In this document: positions 33,156 to 42,154 of the stretch, one piece after another
Numbering within the stretch: the stretch's first letter is position 1
How the letters are laid out: the number at the start of each line of letters is the position of its first letter
Assembly: GCA_942493315.1 (NCBI GenBank)
Contig: OW818690.1
Span: 2,294,001-2,358,000 of the forward strand
Origin: UBA5429 sp942493315
Lineage (GTDB): Bacteria; Bacteroidota; Bacteroidia; Bacteroidales; WCHB1-69
Length of the DNA stretch: 64,000 bases
Direction of reading: 5' to 3'
Notes under the pieces: model-generated
What the model was told of the DNA's origin: nothing
Seen by the model: the letters and a program-made list of their open reading frames with translations, nothing else
Databases searched by the model: none
Position numbers and translations under genes: made by a program

Positions 33156-34216
33156 ATAGACTTTCTGTAATTCAAATAGACATCATCTATCCCTTTTTCT
33201 AAACTTATTGAAGGAGTAAATCCTAATTTATTTAATAAGCTGATATCCAGTTGTTTTTTGTAGGTGCCATCCGGTTTGGTATGATCCCACACTAAAGTGC
33301 CCTTGTATTGTACAATTTTTTGAACCAATAAAGCTAAATCATGGATCGTTAAATCGATTCCCGTTCCAATATTGATATGCGTTTCCTGAAACTGATTGTA
33401 TAATTGTACTCCGGAAACATGCTCCATGATATGAACACAGGCTGCTGCCATATCCTGCACATGTAGAAATTCCCGGTATATTTTCCCGGTACCCCATAAT
33501 GTTACCTTTTCGGAATTGATTCCATATTTGTTCAAAACTTGGATAATCTCCTCATCTGTAGCGTGTTGATCCACTTTTTCTATTGGGTAATGGGCTAAAT
33601 CTTTTCTTAAATCTTCCCATTTTTGTTCATTTAAGAGCTTGCCTAAGTGCATTTTACGGATCAATGCGGGCAAAACATGCGATTTTTCAAGATCATAATT
33701 GTCATTTTCCCCATACAAATTGGTGGGCATCACGGAAATAAAATCGGAGCCGTATTGTCTGAAGTAATTTTCACACATTTTGATCCCTGCAATCTTGGCA
33801 ATGGCGTAAGGTTCATTGGTTGGTTCCAAAATACCGGTTAACAAACTGTTTTCTTTGATGGGCTGATCAGCAAATTTGGGATAAATACAACTACTTCCTA
33901 AAAAAAGGAGCTTCTTAACCTGATTCTGATGGGCCGCATGAATCACATTATTCTGAATCATAAGGTTCTCATAAATAAACTGAGCCCTGTAAGTGTTGTT
34001 GGCTAAAATTCCACCCACTTTGGCAGCTGCTAAGAAAACATAATCGGGTTTATGGACTTTAAAAAAATCGGAAGTAGCTTGTTGGTTGGTTAAATCCAAT
34101 TCATCGAAAGATCGAAGTATAAAACGAGAGTATCCCCGGTTTTTCAATGCTTTCAAAAGGGCAGATCCCACCATTCCGTTATGACCTGCAATGTAAATCA
34201 AACCATGATGATCCAT
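33152..34216 (-). CDS. fcl: GDP-L-fucose synthase
   Basis: 354 aa, the longer Bacteroidota form of this extended SDR. The nucleotide-binding GHNGMVGSALLKAL is at the N-terminus, FLGSSCIYPK follows, and the catalytic Tyr-Lys pair is in NEPYAIAKIAG. An insert between residues ~190 and 230 (WEDLRKDLAHYPIEKVDQHATDEE) is typical of this subgroup. It converts GDP-4-keto-6-deoxymannose to GDP-L-fucose, directly after Gmd, and the two genes are adjacent. Confidence 0.95.
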   Translation of the reverse strand: MDHHGLIYIAGHNGMVGSALLKALKNRGYSRFILRSFDELDLTNQQATSDFFKVHKPDYVFLAAAKVGGILANNTYRAQFIYENLMIQNNVIHAAHQNQVKKLLFLGSSCIYPKFADQPIKENSLLTGILEPTNEPYAIAKIAGIKMCENYFRQYGSDFISVMPTNLYGENDNYDLEKSHVLPALIRKMHLGKLLNEQKWEDLRKDLAHYPIEKVDQHATDEEIIQVLNKYGINSEKVTLWGTGKIYREFLHVQDMAAACVHIMEHVSGVQLYNQFQETHINIGTGIDLTIHDLALLVQKIVQYKGTLVWDHTKPDGTYKKQLDISLLNKLGFTPSISLEKGIDDVYLNYRKSI

Positions 34217-34226
34217 AACAAAAATT

Positions 34227-35270
34227 TTAGAAAGTACTGTTTGAGGTGGCTTTATGGTAGTCGGTTAACACCATAATTTTCACTAATTCCTTAAATTTGG
34301 TTTTAGGTTCCCATCCCAATAATGTTTTTGCTTTGGTGTAGTCACCTAACAGAAGTTCCACTTCCGTAGGACGATAATATCTGGGATTGATCGCTACTAC
34401 CGGTTTATTGATCGATTTTAAGTAGCCCACTTCATCTTTTCCGGTTCCTTTCCAGATGATCTCTTCCCCCAAAACTTTGAATGCTTCTTCAATAAATTCT
34501 CTAACGGTATGTGCTTCATTGGTGGCAAGAACAAAATCTTCAGGTTTATCATGTTGTAAAATCCGCCACATTCCTTCTACATATTCAGGAGCATAACCCC
34601 AGTCTCTTACCGCATCGAGATTTCCTAAATAGAGCATGTCAAGTTGTCCTGTCATGATTTTAGAAACGGCGACACTAATTTTGCGGGTAACAAAAGTTTT
34701 CCCTCTTCTTTCACTTTCATGATTAAACAGGATTCCGTTACATGCAAAAAGGTTGTAAGCTTCTCTATAGTTCACTACGATCCAGTAAGCATAAAGTTTA
34801 GCGGCTGCGTAGGGACTTCGGGGGTAAAAAGGGGTTTTTTCACTTTGAGGAATCTGTTGTGCCAATCCAAATAATTCAGAAGTTGAGGCTTGATAAAATT
34901 TGGTATTGATTCCGGTTTCCTTAATGGCATCCAAGAATCGAAGTGTGCCAATTCCATCTACATCTGCGGTATATTCAGGTACTTCAAAACTAACCTGCAC
35001 ATGACTTTGTGCACCGAGATTATAAATTTCATCCGGCTGTACTTTTTCAACCAAACGGTTTAAATTACTGGAGTCGGTGAGATCTCCATAATGTAAAAAG
35101 AAACGTTTATCTAAAAGATCCTGGTTGTTATAAAGATGATCAATTCTAAATGTATTAAAAGAGCTTGATCTTCGGATGATTCCATGGACTTTATATCCTT
35201 TTTCCAACAATAATTCGGTTAAATAACTACCGTCCTGACCTGTAATACCTGATATAAGAGCAGTTTTCAT
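34227..35270 (-). CDS. gmd: GDP-mannose 4,6-dehydratase
   Basis: 347 aa. SGITGQDGSYLTELLLEKGY is the NAD(P) site, IRRSSSFNTFRIDHLY and STSELFG are Gmd-specific, and the active-site Tyr-Lys is in YPRSPYAAAKLYAYW. ILFNHESERRGKTFVTRKI is also diagnostic. First step from GDP-mannose to GDP-L-fucose for capsule or glycoprotein glycans. 10 bp upstream of fcl, 9 bp after hisS. Confidence 0.97.
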   Translation of the reverse strand: MKTALISGITGQDGSYLTELLLEKGYKVHGIIRRSSSFNTFRIDHLYNNQDLLDKRFFLHYGDLTDSSNLNRLVEKVQPDEIYNLGAQSHVQVSFEVPEYTADVDGIGTLRFLDAIKETGINTKFYQASTSELFGLAQQIPQSEKTPFYPRSPYAAAKLYAYWIVVNYREAYNLFACNGILFNHESERRGKTFVTRKISVAVSKIMTGQLDMLYLGNLDAVRDWGYAPEYVEGMWRILQHDKPEDFVLATNEAHTVREFIEEAFKVLGEEIIWKGTGKDEVGYLKSINKPVVAINPRYYRPTEVELLLGDYTKAKTLLGWEPKTKFKELVKIMVLTDYHKATSNSTF

Positions 35271-35279
35271 TAGCTTTTT

Positions 35280-36632
35280 TTATTTAAGTTTATTAATAAT
35301 TTCATTGATTGATAACAATTGTTGTTCCCCGGTTTCCATATTTTTCAAGGTAAAACAGTTCTCTTTCATCTCATTTTCTCCGGCCATAATCACGAAAGGG
35401 ATCTTTTTATCATTGGCAAAATTCATCTGTTTTCCAATTTTGGATCTTTCAGGATAGATTTCTGATGGAATATCTTGATCTCTAAGCTGTTTTAGTCCTT
35501 TTAAGGCATAAAGCTCTTCGGCTTCACCGAAATTAAGAAATATGGCTTTAATTGGAGTTCCAATCTCCTCAGGGAAAAGGTTCAGTTCTTCCAAAACATC
35601 ATAAATTCTTTCTGCTCCGTAGGAGATACCAACGCCTGACATATTTTTTAGCCCAAAAATACCGGTAAGATCATCATAACGACCGCCTCCCGAAATACTT
35701 CCTATCTGGACATCGGTTGTTTTTACTTCAAAAATAGCACCTGTATAATAGTTTAACCCTCTAGCCAAGGTGATATCTAATTCCGGTTCCTGAATCTCTA
35801 AATGTTTGGCATAATTCAAAATAGTTTCAATCTCCTCAACACCCTTTTTCCCAATTTCTGATTGATGAAAAAATGATTTTAAAAAATCAATTTTATGTTG
35901 ATTATCTCCTGAAAATTCAAAGAAAGGTTCAATTTTTTGAATAGATTCCAATGGAATATCGCGGCTCAACAACTCTTCCATCACTTTCTCTTTTCCAATT
36001 TTGTCCAATTTATCGATAGCCACACAAATATCGGTAATTTTATCGGGTTGTCCTACTACTTCAGCGATTCCGGACAATATTTTACGGTTGTTAATTTTTA
36101 TAACAATGTTAAGTCCAAACTTTTTAAAAATTTGATACGTGATTTGGATCAGTTCAATCTCATTAATTAACGAATCGCTGCCAATCACATCCACATCACA
36201 TTGGTAAAACTCTCTGTATCTTCCTTTTTGAGGTCTATCAGCGCGCCAAACAGGTTGAATCTGGTATCTTTTAAAAGGGAAAACCAAATCATTACGATGT
36301 TGTACCACAAAACGGGCAAAAGGGACGGTTAAATCATAGCGAAGTGCTTTTTCACAAATTTTGGGAGCTATCTGGTTGGGCGTTCCATTTTGGAAGTCAA
36401 CCCCCGACATAAAATCTCCGGAATTTAACACTTTAAAAATGAGACGATCACCCTCTTCGCCATATTTTCCCATCAAAGAGGATAGGTTTTCCATCGTAGG
36501 AGTTTCGATAGGTAAAAAACCAAATTTTTCAAAAACCTGTTTAATGGTGTTAAAAATGTAGTTTCTTCGGATCATTTCCAAAGGGGTAAAATCGCGTGTT
36601 CCTTTCGGAATTGATGGTTTTACAATACTCAT
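35280..36632 (-). CDS. hisS: Histidyl-tRNA synthetase
   Basis: 450 aa. Class II motifs are visible: motif 1 region PIETPTMENL, motif 2 KRYQIQPVWRADRPQKGRYREFYQCDVDVIG, the histidine-binding LARGLNYYTGAIFEV, and motif 3 GGGRYDDLTGIFG...GVGISYGAERI. The C-terminal anticodon-binding domain follows. Sits between carbohydrate genes in a tight run. Confidence 0.97.
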   Translation of the reverse strand: MSIVKPSIPKGTRDFTPLEMIRRNYIFNTIKQVFEKFGFLPIETPTMENLSSLMGKYGEEGDRLIFKVLNSGDFMSGVDFQNGTPNQIAPKICEKALRYDLTVPFARFVVQHRNDLVFPFKRYQIQPVWRADRPQKGRYREFYQCDVDVIGSDSLINEIELIQITYQIFKKFGLNIVIKINNRKILSGIAEVVGQPDKITDICVAIDKLDKIGKEKVMEELLSRDIPLESIQKIEPFFEFSGDNQHKIDFLKSFFHQSEIGKKGVEEIETILNYAKHLEIQEPELDITLARGLNYYTGAIFEVKTTDVQIGSISGGGRYDDLTGIFGLKNMSGVGISYGAERIYDVLEELNLFPEEIGTPIKAIFLNFGEAEELYALKGLKQLRDQDIPSEIYPERSKIGKQMNFANDKKIPFVIMAGENEMKENCFTLKNMETGEQQLLSINEIINKLK

Positions 36633-36650
36633 AGTAGTTTTAGTTCTGGT

Positions 36651-37889
36651 TTATTGTTTTAGCTTTACAGCTGATTTATCTTCTTTTTGTTCTTTCAGAT
36701 CTTTTTGAGATTTTTCCAATTGAATTTTGACATCATTCAATACATTCATATAATTGATAAACGCCTGGTAAGGTGATGAATAAACATCAAATATTTTTTT
36801 AACAGCTTGTTTTGGGAACCATTTGGTACTCATAAAATTGAAATGGAACGCATTTTGGAGTCGCAACCAAGCTAATTTTGCGGTTGGATCGGAGGATAGG
36901 TTATACAAGTTTTCTAATTTAAAAAGTTGCTCAAAAGCTTCTTGTTGTAGATCATTACCGAGCCATTCATTGGTATCTTTTTCATCACCGGAGCAGGAGA
37001 TAGCCCAGGGAGCATGTAAAGTGGAGGCTTTAAGATCCAGATTTTCTATATTTTTAGGAGTGATAAATTGATAATTATTAGAACCACACAATTGTTCAAT
37101 GAATGCTTTGTAAAAATCAAAAATGCCGGTTTCTTCCGTTTGTAAAATGCCCATTGTTTCATAATCCCAAAACAGATTCACTAATGGAGCATCCTCTGGT
37201 ATACCTTCCAGAAAACCCAGATATTTTTCTGCAGTTAATGGGTATTGATCCCAACTTTGATCATTGAATCTCAAAGTAACATCATCACACAACTGGTAAT
37301 TCCGAAGTAAGAGTTTTAGATCAGTTTCGTATGGATTGCAATAGAGATAGGAGGGACTTTTCCATCCTAATAAGTGGCGTGCCCCTTCTGTTAAGACGGT
37401 TTTATAGCCGGCTTCATACAACCATTCCCCAATTTCATCAGAATAGATGATTTCGGTATTGCAAAAAGTGGTGGGTTTGATATTGAAAACTTCAAACAGT
37501 AGGTTTTCCTGAAGTTTCACCTGTTCCATAAACGTTGACTTATTATGAAGAGAAGCCAAACTATGCGTAAATGTGGATCCGGTGATCTCAACATTGCCTG
37601 TATCAATTAATTGTTTAAAGCTTTCTAACACATCCGGACAATAATCCTGAAATAAACGGATGGTACTTCCGGAGATGCTAAAGCTAAAGAAGAACTGATC
37701 CTTATATTTTTGGATCAATTCCAACATCATTTTATTAGCCGGAATATAGCAGCGGTTAGCAATACGGTTGATCAGGTAATTATTTTGATAATCATCAAAA
37801 TAGTTATGATAATGGTTCATATCAAAAAACCGGTAAGTTCTTAACAGATGCGGTTGAATAACTTGAAAATGGATACAGATCTTACGCAT
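36651..37889 (-). CDS. Glycoside hydrolase family 57 (alpha-amylase type)
   Basis: 412 aa. FCNTEIIYSDEIGEWLYEAGYKTVLTEGA holds the GH57 nucleophile Glu, and LFWDYETMGILQ the second catalytic acid region. GH57 enzymes act on alpha-1,4 or alpha-1,6 glucans. A charged C-terminal helix (QLEKSQKDLKEQKEDKSAVKLKQ) follows the catalytic domain. No signal peptide, so it is cytoplasmic. Grouped with the glycosyltransferase and debranching enzyme, a set conserved in Bacteroidota for storage-glucan turnover. Confidence 0.9.
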   Translation of the reverse strand: MRKICIHFQVIQPHLLRTYRFFDMNHYHNYFDDYQNNYLINRIANRCYIPANKMMLELIQKYKDQFFFSFSISGSTIRLFQDYCPDVLESFKQLIDTGNVEITGSTFTHSLASLHNKSTFMEQVKLQENLLFEVFNIKPTTFCNTEIIYSDEIGEWLYEAGYKTVLTEGARHLLGWKSPSYLYCNPYETDLKLLLRNYQLCDDVTLRFNDQSWDQYPLTAEKYLGFLEGIPEDAPLVNLFWDYETMGILQTEETGIFDFYKAFIEQLCGSNNYQFITPKNIENLDLKASTLHAPWAISCSGDEKDTNEWLGNDLQQEAFEQLFKLENLYNLSSDPTAKLAWLRLQNAFHFNFMSTKWFPKQAVKKIFDVYSSPYQAFINYMNVLNDVKIQLEKSQKDLKEQKEDKSAVKLKQ

Positions 37890-37900
37890 AATATTTAGTT

Positions 37901-39202
37901 TTAATGATGTAACAATTTTTCATAAATACCTAGCAATTTGGCTGCTACAGTATCCCATTTCAGGTTATCGACATCCTCTTTTCCTTTTACAGAAAAGAAA
38001 TTGGCTAAAGCAGGGTAGTGTAGGATTCCATAAATGGCATCTGCCATCGCATCAACATCCCAAAAATCAACTTTAATGGCGTGAGTAAGCACTTCTGCCA
38101 CTCCGGATTGTTTAGAGATCACAACCGGAACATAAGCTCTCATAGCTTCCAGTGGGGAGATTCCAAATGGTTCAGAAATAGAAGGCATCACATAAACATC
38201 ACTCATTCCGAACATCAAATCGATATCATCGCCTCTTAGAAATCCGGTAAAATGGAACTTATCTGCAATCCCTAACTCGGCCACATGTTCAATAATTTTA
38301 GGCATCAAATCACCATCTCCGGCTAATACAAACCGAACATTGGGATCTTTCTCCAATACTTTTTTTGCACTTTCAATAAAATATTCAGGTCCTTTCTGAA
38401 AAGTTACCCTGCCTAAGAAAGTTACAATTTTTTCATCAACATATTTTTCTCTGACAACCTTTTTTCCGGTAGGTTCAACAGCATTATGAAGGGTGTAAAC
38501 TTTATCAGCGTTTATCCCATACTTTTCAATCACAATTTTTCTGGTTAAATCACTAACTGCACAAACTGCATCTGCTTCTGCCATTCCATATTTTTCGATC
38601 CCATAAACCAGATCATTGAGTTTATGTTCCCCGGAACGGTCATATTCGGTAGCATGAATATGGACTACCAAAGGTTTGCCACTAATTTTTTTGGCAGCAA
38701 TTCCCGCTTTATAAGTAAGCCAATCGTGAGCATGGATAATATCAAAATCGTATTGAGAAGCAATTTCAGCAGCCACTAAAGCGTATTCTTCAACTTCATT
38801 CAATAGATTGTCGGTATATTTACCTGAAAATGAGTATCTTCTTTTAGATCCTGGAGTTGTTTCACTCAAAATTCCGCTCTCTAATTGATCTACAATGGTG
38901 TAATATTCATTCATCCCGATATAGGGCACCAACTGAGAATTTACTTCAATAAAGGAGACTTTATCTTCAAAAAGTTTCAAATGAACCTGAGAAGGATCCA
39001 CTTCAACATTACTGGCATTGATGATCTGCACATACCTTTGATCCTCCTCTTCAGAAGCTTTTGGCATCACAAATAAAACTTCCACATTGTTATGAGCCAA
39101 CCCTTTAGTCAAACCATAACAAGCAGTTCCCAAACCACCGGCAATATGAGGGGGAAATTCCCAACCGAACATTAATACTTTCATAGTTCCATTATTAGTC
39201 AA
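37901..39202 (-). CDS. Glycosyltransferase (GT4/GT5-type), likely glycogen synthase
   Basis: 433 aa. The N-terminal GWEFPPHIAGGLGTACYGLTKGLA has the glycogen-synthase-type GGLG loop, and C-terminal SISEPFGISPLEAMRAYVPVVISKQSGVAEVL has the EPFG donor-site motif of GT-B retaining enzymes. GDGDLMPKI and LGRVTFQKGPEYFIESA also fit. With GH57 and debranching enzyme on either side it likely builds an alpha-glucan in the cytoplasm. Confidence 0.88.
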   Translation of the reverse strand: MTNNGTMKVLMFGWEFPPHIAGGLGTACYGLTKGLAHNNVEVLFVMPKASEEEDQRYVQIINASNVEVDPSQVHLKLFEDKVSFIEVNSQLVPYIGMNEYYTIVDQLESGILSETTPGSKRRYSFSGKYTDNLLNEVEEYALVAAEIASQYDFDIIHAHDWLTYKAGIAAKKISGKPLVVHIHATEYDRSGEHKLNDLVYGIEKYGMAEADAVCAVSDLTRKIVIEKYGINADKVYTLHNAVEPTGKKVVREKYVDEKIVTFLGRVTFQKGPEYFIESAKKVLEKDPNVRFVLAGDGDLMPKIIEHVAELGIADKFHFTGFLRGDDIDLMFGMSDVYVMPSISEPFGISPLEAMRAYVPVVISKQSGVAEVLTHAIKVDFWDVDAMADAIYGILHYPALANFFSVKGKEDVDNLKWDTVAAKLLGIYEKLLHH

Positions 39203-39215
39203 TTATAGGATCCAT

Positions 39216-41171
39216 CTATTCCTTTTTTTTGTTTTTCTCATTGTCAATCAAATACTTGATATGCAATAATGCTCCCACACTCCACGCTTGTGAAATACAT
39301 CCATTGGGTCTGTATGGAGGATTACCATCGGTAATCTCAGCAATAGTAGAGATCCCGTAATCTTTCATACAAGTATCGAAATTGTACAACATTTTTTCCA
39401 TAAATGGAATTGCTTCTTTTTGATAAACTGCCAGCATCCCTTCAGCGAAAGGCCCGAGCAACCAGGGCCAGCTGGTTCCTTGGTGGTAGGCAGAATCACG
39501 TTCCTCCTGATTTCCTTTGTAAAACCCTTTGTATTGAGGATCTTGTGGGGAAAGTGTTCTTAATCCTTTGTCAGTATAAAGCTCTTCCAAAGCTTTTTTT
39601 AGAATTAACTGTTTGATTTTTTCACTGATAGGGCAGTAGGGGAGTGATGTAACGATCACCATATTGGGTCTTACTTGAAAATTGCGTTCAGTTTCATTTA
39701 CATAATCCGCTAAATAACCCAACTCTTTAGACCAAAAAGTCGATTTAAAAACAGCTGGAAACTCTTTGGTTAACTCTTCCCATTCCACAATAAAATTTTC
39801 ATCTTTAGCACATCTGGCCATATCCAAACAAAAATGAAGGGCATTATACCATAATCCATTGATTTCCACCTGATAACCGGTTCTTGGTGTTACAGGAACT
39901 CCATCCACAACGGCATCCATCCAGGTTAATGCCAGATTTTCACCACCGGCATAGATCAGTCCATTTGTTTCCATGTGAATGTTGTACATGGATCCTTTTT
40001 TGTAAGCATTTAATATGGATTTCAAAACGGGACCGTACTCTTTCCAAATATCTTTTCTAGTGTTGGTAAATTCTGTATATTGTTGTAAGGTTCGGATGAA
40101 CCAAAGAGGGGCATCAACAGAGTTGTAGGATGCTTCTATCCCTTCTCCAATATTGGGAAACAAACCATCTTTGATTTCGGACAGCATATTATCCATAATC
40201 TCCTTACAGAGCTGCGGTTTATTTAATGCTAGGGTGAGCCCGGGTAAAGCAATAAAAGTATCTCTTCCCCATCTTCCAAACCAGGGATAACCGGCAATAA
40301 TCTGGGTTTTGCCACCTCTTTTCACAATAAATTGTTCTGCAGCATTCACTAAACAATTAAAATAGGAAGATCGTTTTGTCCTTTTGCTCAGTTCGGTATT
40401 AAATAGAGGTTCAATTTCCGAAGGATCAATAGGTTGTGTTCCAATAGTAAAATATAAAACCTGATTATTGATGGAAACGTTGATTTTTCCGGGGTTTAAT
40501 AAGTCTTCATGTCCGGCATACCCTCTTTTGAGTTCTTCTTCATATTCAAAATCATAGTGCCATGCTGGTTCATGATTGTAATCAATTTCTGAAGAAGCCT
40601 GAAAATAAACAGGCGTGTAATGATCATACAAACAATAAGATACGCCATTTTTTTGTGGCGTAAATCCGGTATTGGCATAGTCATTGGCAACGGTTAACCG
40701 ATGGATTTGTCTAAAAGCCAATAATGGTTCAAATTGAATCGATGCGGAGCCTATCTGATCAATAATCGAATATTTAATAATGATTCTATCTTCATCCGAT
40801 AAAAATAACAACTCTTTTGTAAAATGGAATTTTCCCACTTTGTAAGTATAAGTAGGCAAAACATCTGCATTAAAATGATCCAGATATTTGTTTCCTTTAG
40901 GATGAATTACGCCTCCTTTGAATTGATGTATCCCCAAATGGAACTCCATCTCATTGATGATCAGTGTTTCATTCAGATTGGAAACCAACACATGGCGTTC
41001 CCCATCAATCTGATCTTGAGGCACAATAAACAAGCCATGGTATTTTCTTGTATTTAAACCCAACAGTGAAGACGATGCAAAAGAACCTGTTCTGCTGCAT
41101 CTTAGAATTTCTTTGGTTTTTGAGTAATTGATGTTTACTAACTTTTCTTTGTCAAATTCAATGTATCCCAT
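39216..41171 (-). CDS. Glycogen debranching enzyme (amylo-alpha-1,6-glucosidase)
   Basis: 651 aa. The N-terminal GDE_N domain (REILRCSRTGSFASSSLLGLNTRKYHGLFIVP) is followed by the GDE_C (alpha/alpha)6 barrel: YPWFGRWGRDTFIALPGLTLAL, GENLALTWMDAVVDGVPVTPRTGYQVEINGLWYNAL, and SAYHQGTSWPWLLGPF. Family members hydrolyse alpha-1,6 branches. First glucan gene of the three, 10 bp after the metallophosphatase. Confidence 0.93.
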   Translation of the reverse strand: MGYIEFDKEKLVNINYSKTKEILRCSRTGSFASSSLLGLNTRKYHGLFIVPQDQIDGERHVLVSNLNETLIINEMEFHLGIHQFKGGVIHPKGNKYLDHFNADVLPTYTYKVGKFHFTKELLFLSDEDRIIIKYSIIDQIGSASIQFEPLLAFRQIHRLTVANDYANTGFTPQKNGVSYCLYDHYTPVYFQASSEIDYNHEPAWHYDFEYEEELKRGYAGHEDLLNPGKINVSINNQVLYFTIGTQPIDPSEIEPLFNTELSKRTKRSSYFNCLVNAAEQFIVKRGGKTQIIAGYPWFGRWGRDTFIALPGLTLALNKPQLCKEIMDNMLSEIKDGLFPNIGEGIEASYNSVDAPLWFIRTLQQYTEFTNTRKDIWKEYGPVLKSILNAYKKGSMYNIHMETNGLIYAGGENLALTWMDAVVDGVPVTPRTGYQVEINGLWYNALHFCLDMARCAKDENFIVEWEELTKEFPAVFKSTFWSKELGYLADYVNETERNFQVRPNMVIVTSLPYCPISEKIKQLILKKALEELYTDKGLRTLSPQDPQYKGFYKGNQEERDSAYHQGTSWPWLLGPFAEGMLAVYQKEAIPFMEKMLYNFDTCMKDYGISTIAEITDGNPPYRPNGCISQAWSVGALLHIKYLIDNEKNKKKE

Positions 41172-41181
41172 TTCTATATTG

Positions 41182-42006
41182 TTATTTTGTATAGATATTC
41201 ATTTTTCCTACATAGATCCCTTTTAACCCGGATTGTAGGATCATAGTTTTATTGATGATGATTGGTTCTGATAGATAATCATGGGAGTGTCCTCCAATGA
41301 TGATATCGATACCGGGAACTTGTTCTGCAACCATTGTATCTGAAACATCATCCGCTTTAACAGGATCTAAACCTAAGTGCGACAGACAAATAATCAGGTC
41401 ACAATGTTCTTTATTTTGCAATAGGTCAACCATATTTTTAGCAGTTTCAATAGGATCTTTAAAAACCAACTCCTTTTCTGTTGTAGGAGAAGTTAGCCCT
41501 TTGAGATTTGTAGTTAAGCCAAAAATTCCCACTCTTTGACCATTGATCTCCATCACCACATAAGGTTTAACAATACGAGCTAATTTTTTATTTTTGAAAC
41601 TATAATTGGCACAAACCACTTTAAATTCAGCCTTTTTTAGTTGTTTAGCCAAATTTGCAGATCCTTTATCAAACTCGTGATTGCCTAAGGTAACCACATC
41701 ATATCCCATTTTATTCATGAGATTAATTTCCACACTCCCCGAAAAGAAGTTGTAAAAAGGGGTTCCCTGAGAAAAATCTCCGGCATCAAAAACCAAAACA
41801 TGTTCATGTTCAGCACGAACCTGGTTGATGTAATTGTACCGTCTTAAAATACCACCCACTTGTCCCATCCCTTTAAATGGAAATGGATCGATCTGACTAT
41901 GGGTGTCATTGGTATGTAAGATCACAATAGTGTCTTGTGAATAACCTAATATACAGGATATTAGCAGTAAAGCAATAAGAGAAATTCGAGTCATTAAAGT
42001 TTTCAT
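41182..42006 (-). CDS. Exported metallophosphatase (5'-nucleotidase N-terminal type)
   Basis: 274 aa with signal peptide (MKTLMTRISLIALLLISCILGYSQ). The metal-binding motifs of the UshA/5'-nucleotidase catalytic domain are present: ILHTNDTHSQ, DAGDFSQGTPFYNFFSG, TLGNHEFDKG, CLSHLG and IIGGHSHDYL. The C-terminal substrate-binding domain is absent, as is common in Bacteroidota where the two domains are often split between genes, but no partner is adjacent here. It heads the run to DUF454. Confidence 0.92.
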   Translation of the reverse strand: MKTLMTRISLIALLLISCILGYSQDTIVILHTNDTHSQIDPFPFKGMGQVGGILRRYNYINQVRAEHEHVLVFDAGDFSQGTPFYNFFSGSVEINLMNKMGYDVVTLGNHEFDKGSANLAKQLKKAEFKVVCANYSFKNKKLARIVKPYVVMEINGQRVGIFGLTTNLKGLTSPTTEKELVFKDPIETAKNMVDLLQNKEHCDLIICLSHLGLDPVKADDVSDTMVAEQVPGIDIIIGGHSHDYLSEPIIINKTMILQSGLKGIYVGKMNIYTK

Positions 42007-42026
42007 AATGAAAATTGATTAATCTG

Positions 42027-42034
42027 CAAATATA
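42027..42034 (-). promoter_or_regulatory. -7 box of the 42006-32781 gene run
   Basis: Minus strand TATATTTG, 20 bp before the metallophosphatase ATG. Confidence 0.5.
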
Positions 42035-42056
42035 AGAAAATAATTTTACATTTAAC

Positions 42057-42110
42057 AATTAAATTAGCAAATTAGCAAATTAGCAAATTAGCACATTATC
42101 ACATTAGCTT
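42057..42110. repeat. AAATTAGC microrepeat directly upstream of the YfcC promoter
   Basis: A run of AAATTAGC/ACATTAGC words of period 9 lies between the two divergent promoters and ends 10 bp before the plus-strand -7 box. Confidence 0.85.
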
Positions 42111-42119
42111 ATTATTTAG

Positions 42120-42127
42120 TATTTTTG
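42120..42127 (+). promoter_or_regulatory. -7 box of yfcC-pnuC
   Basis: TATTTTTG, 28 bp before the ATG at 42155. Confidence 0.5.
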
Positions 42128-42154
42128 CATACTTAAACCCAAAACCTGATTTCG

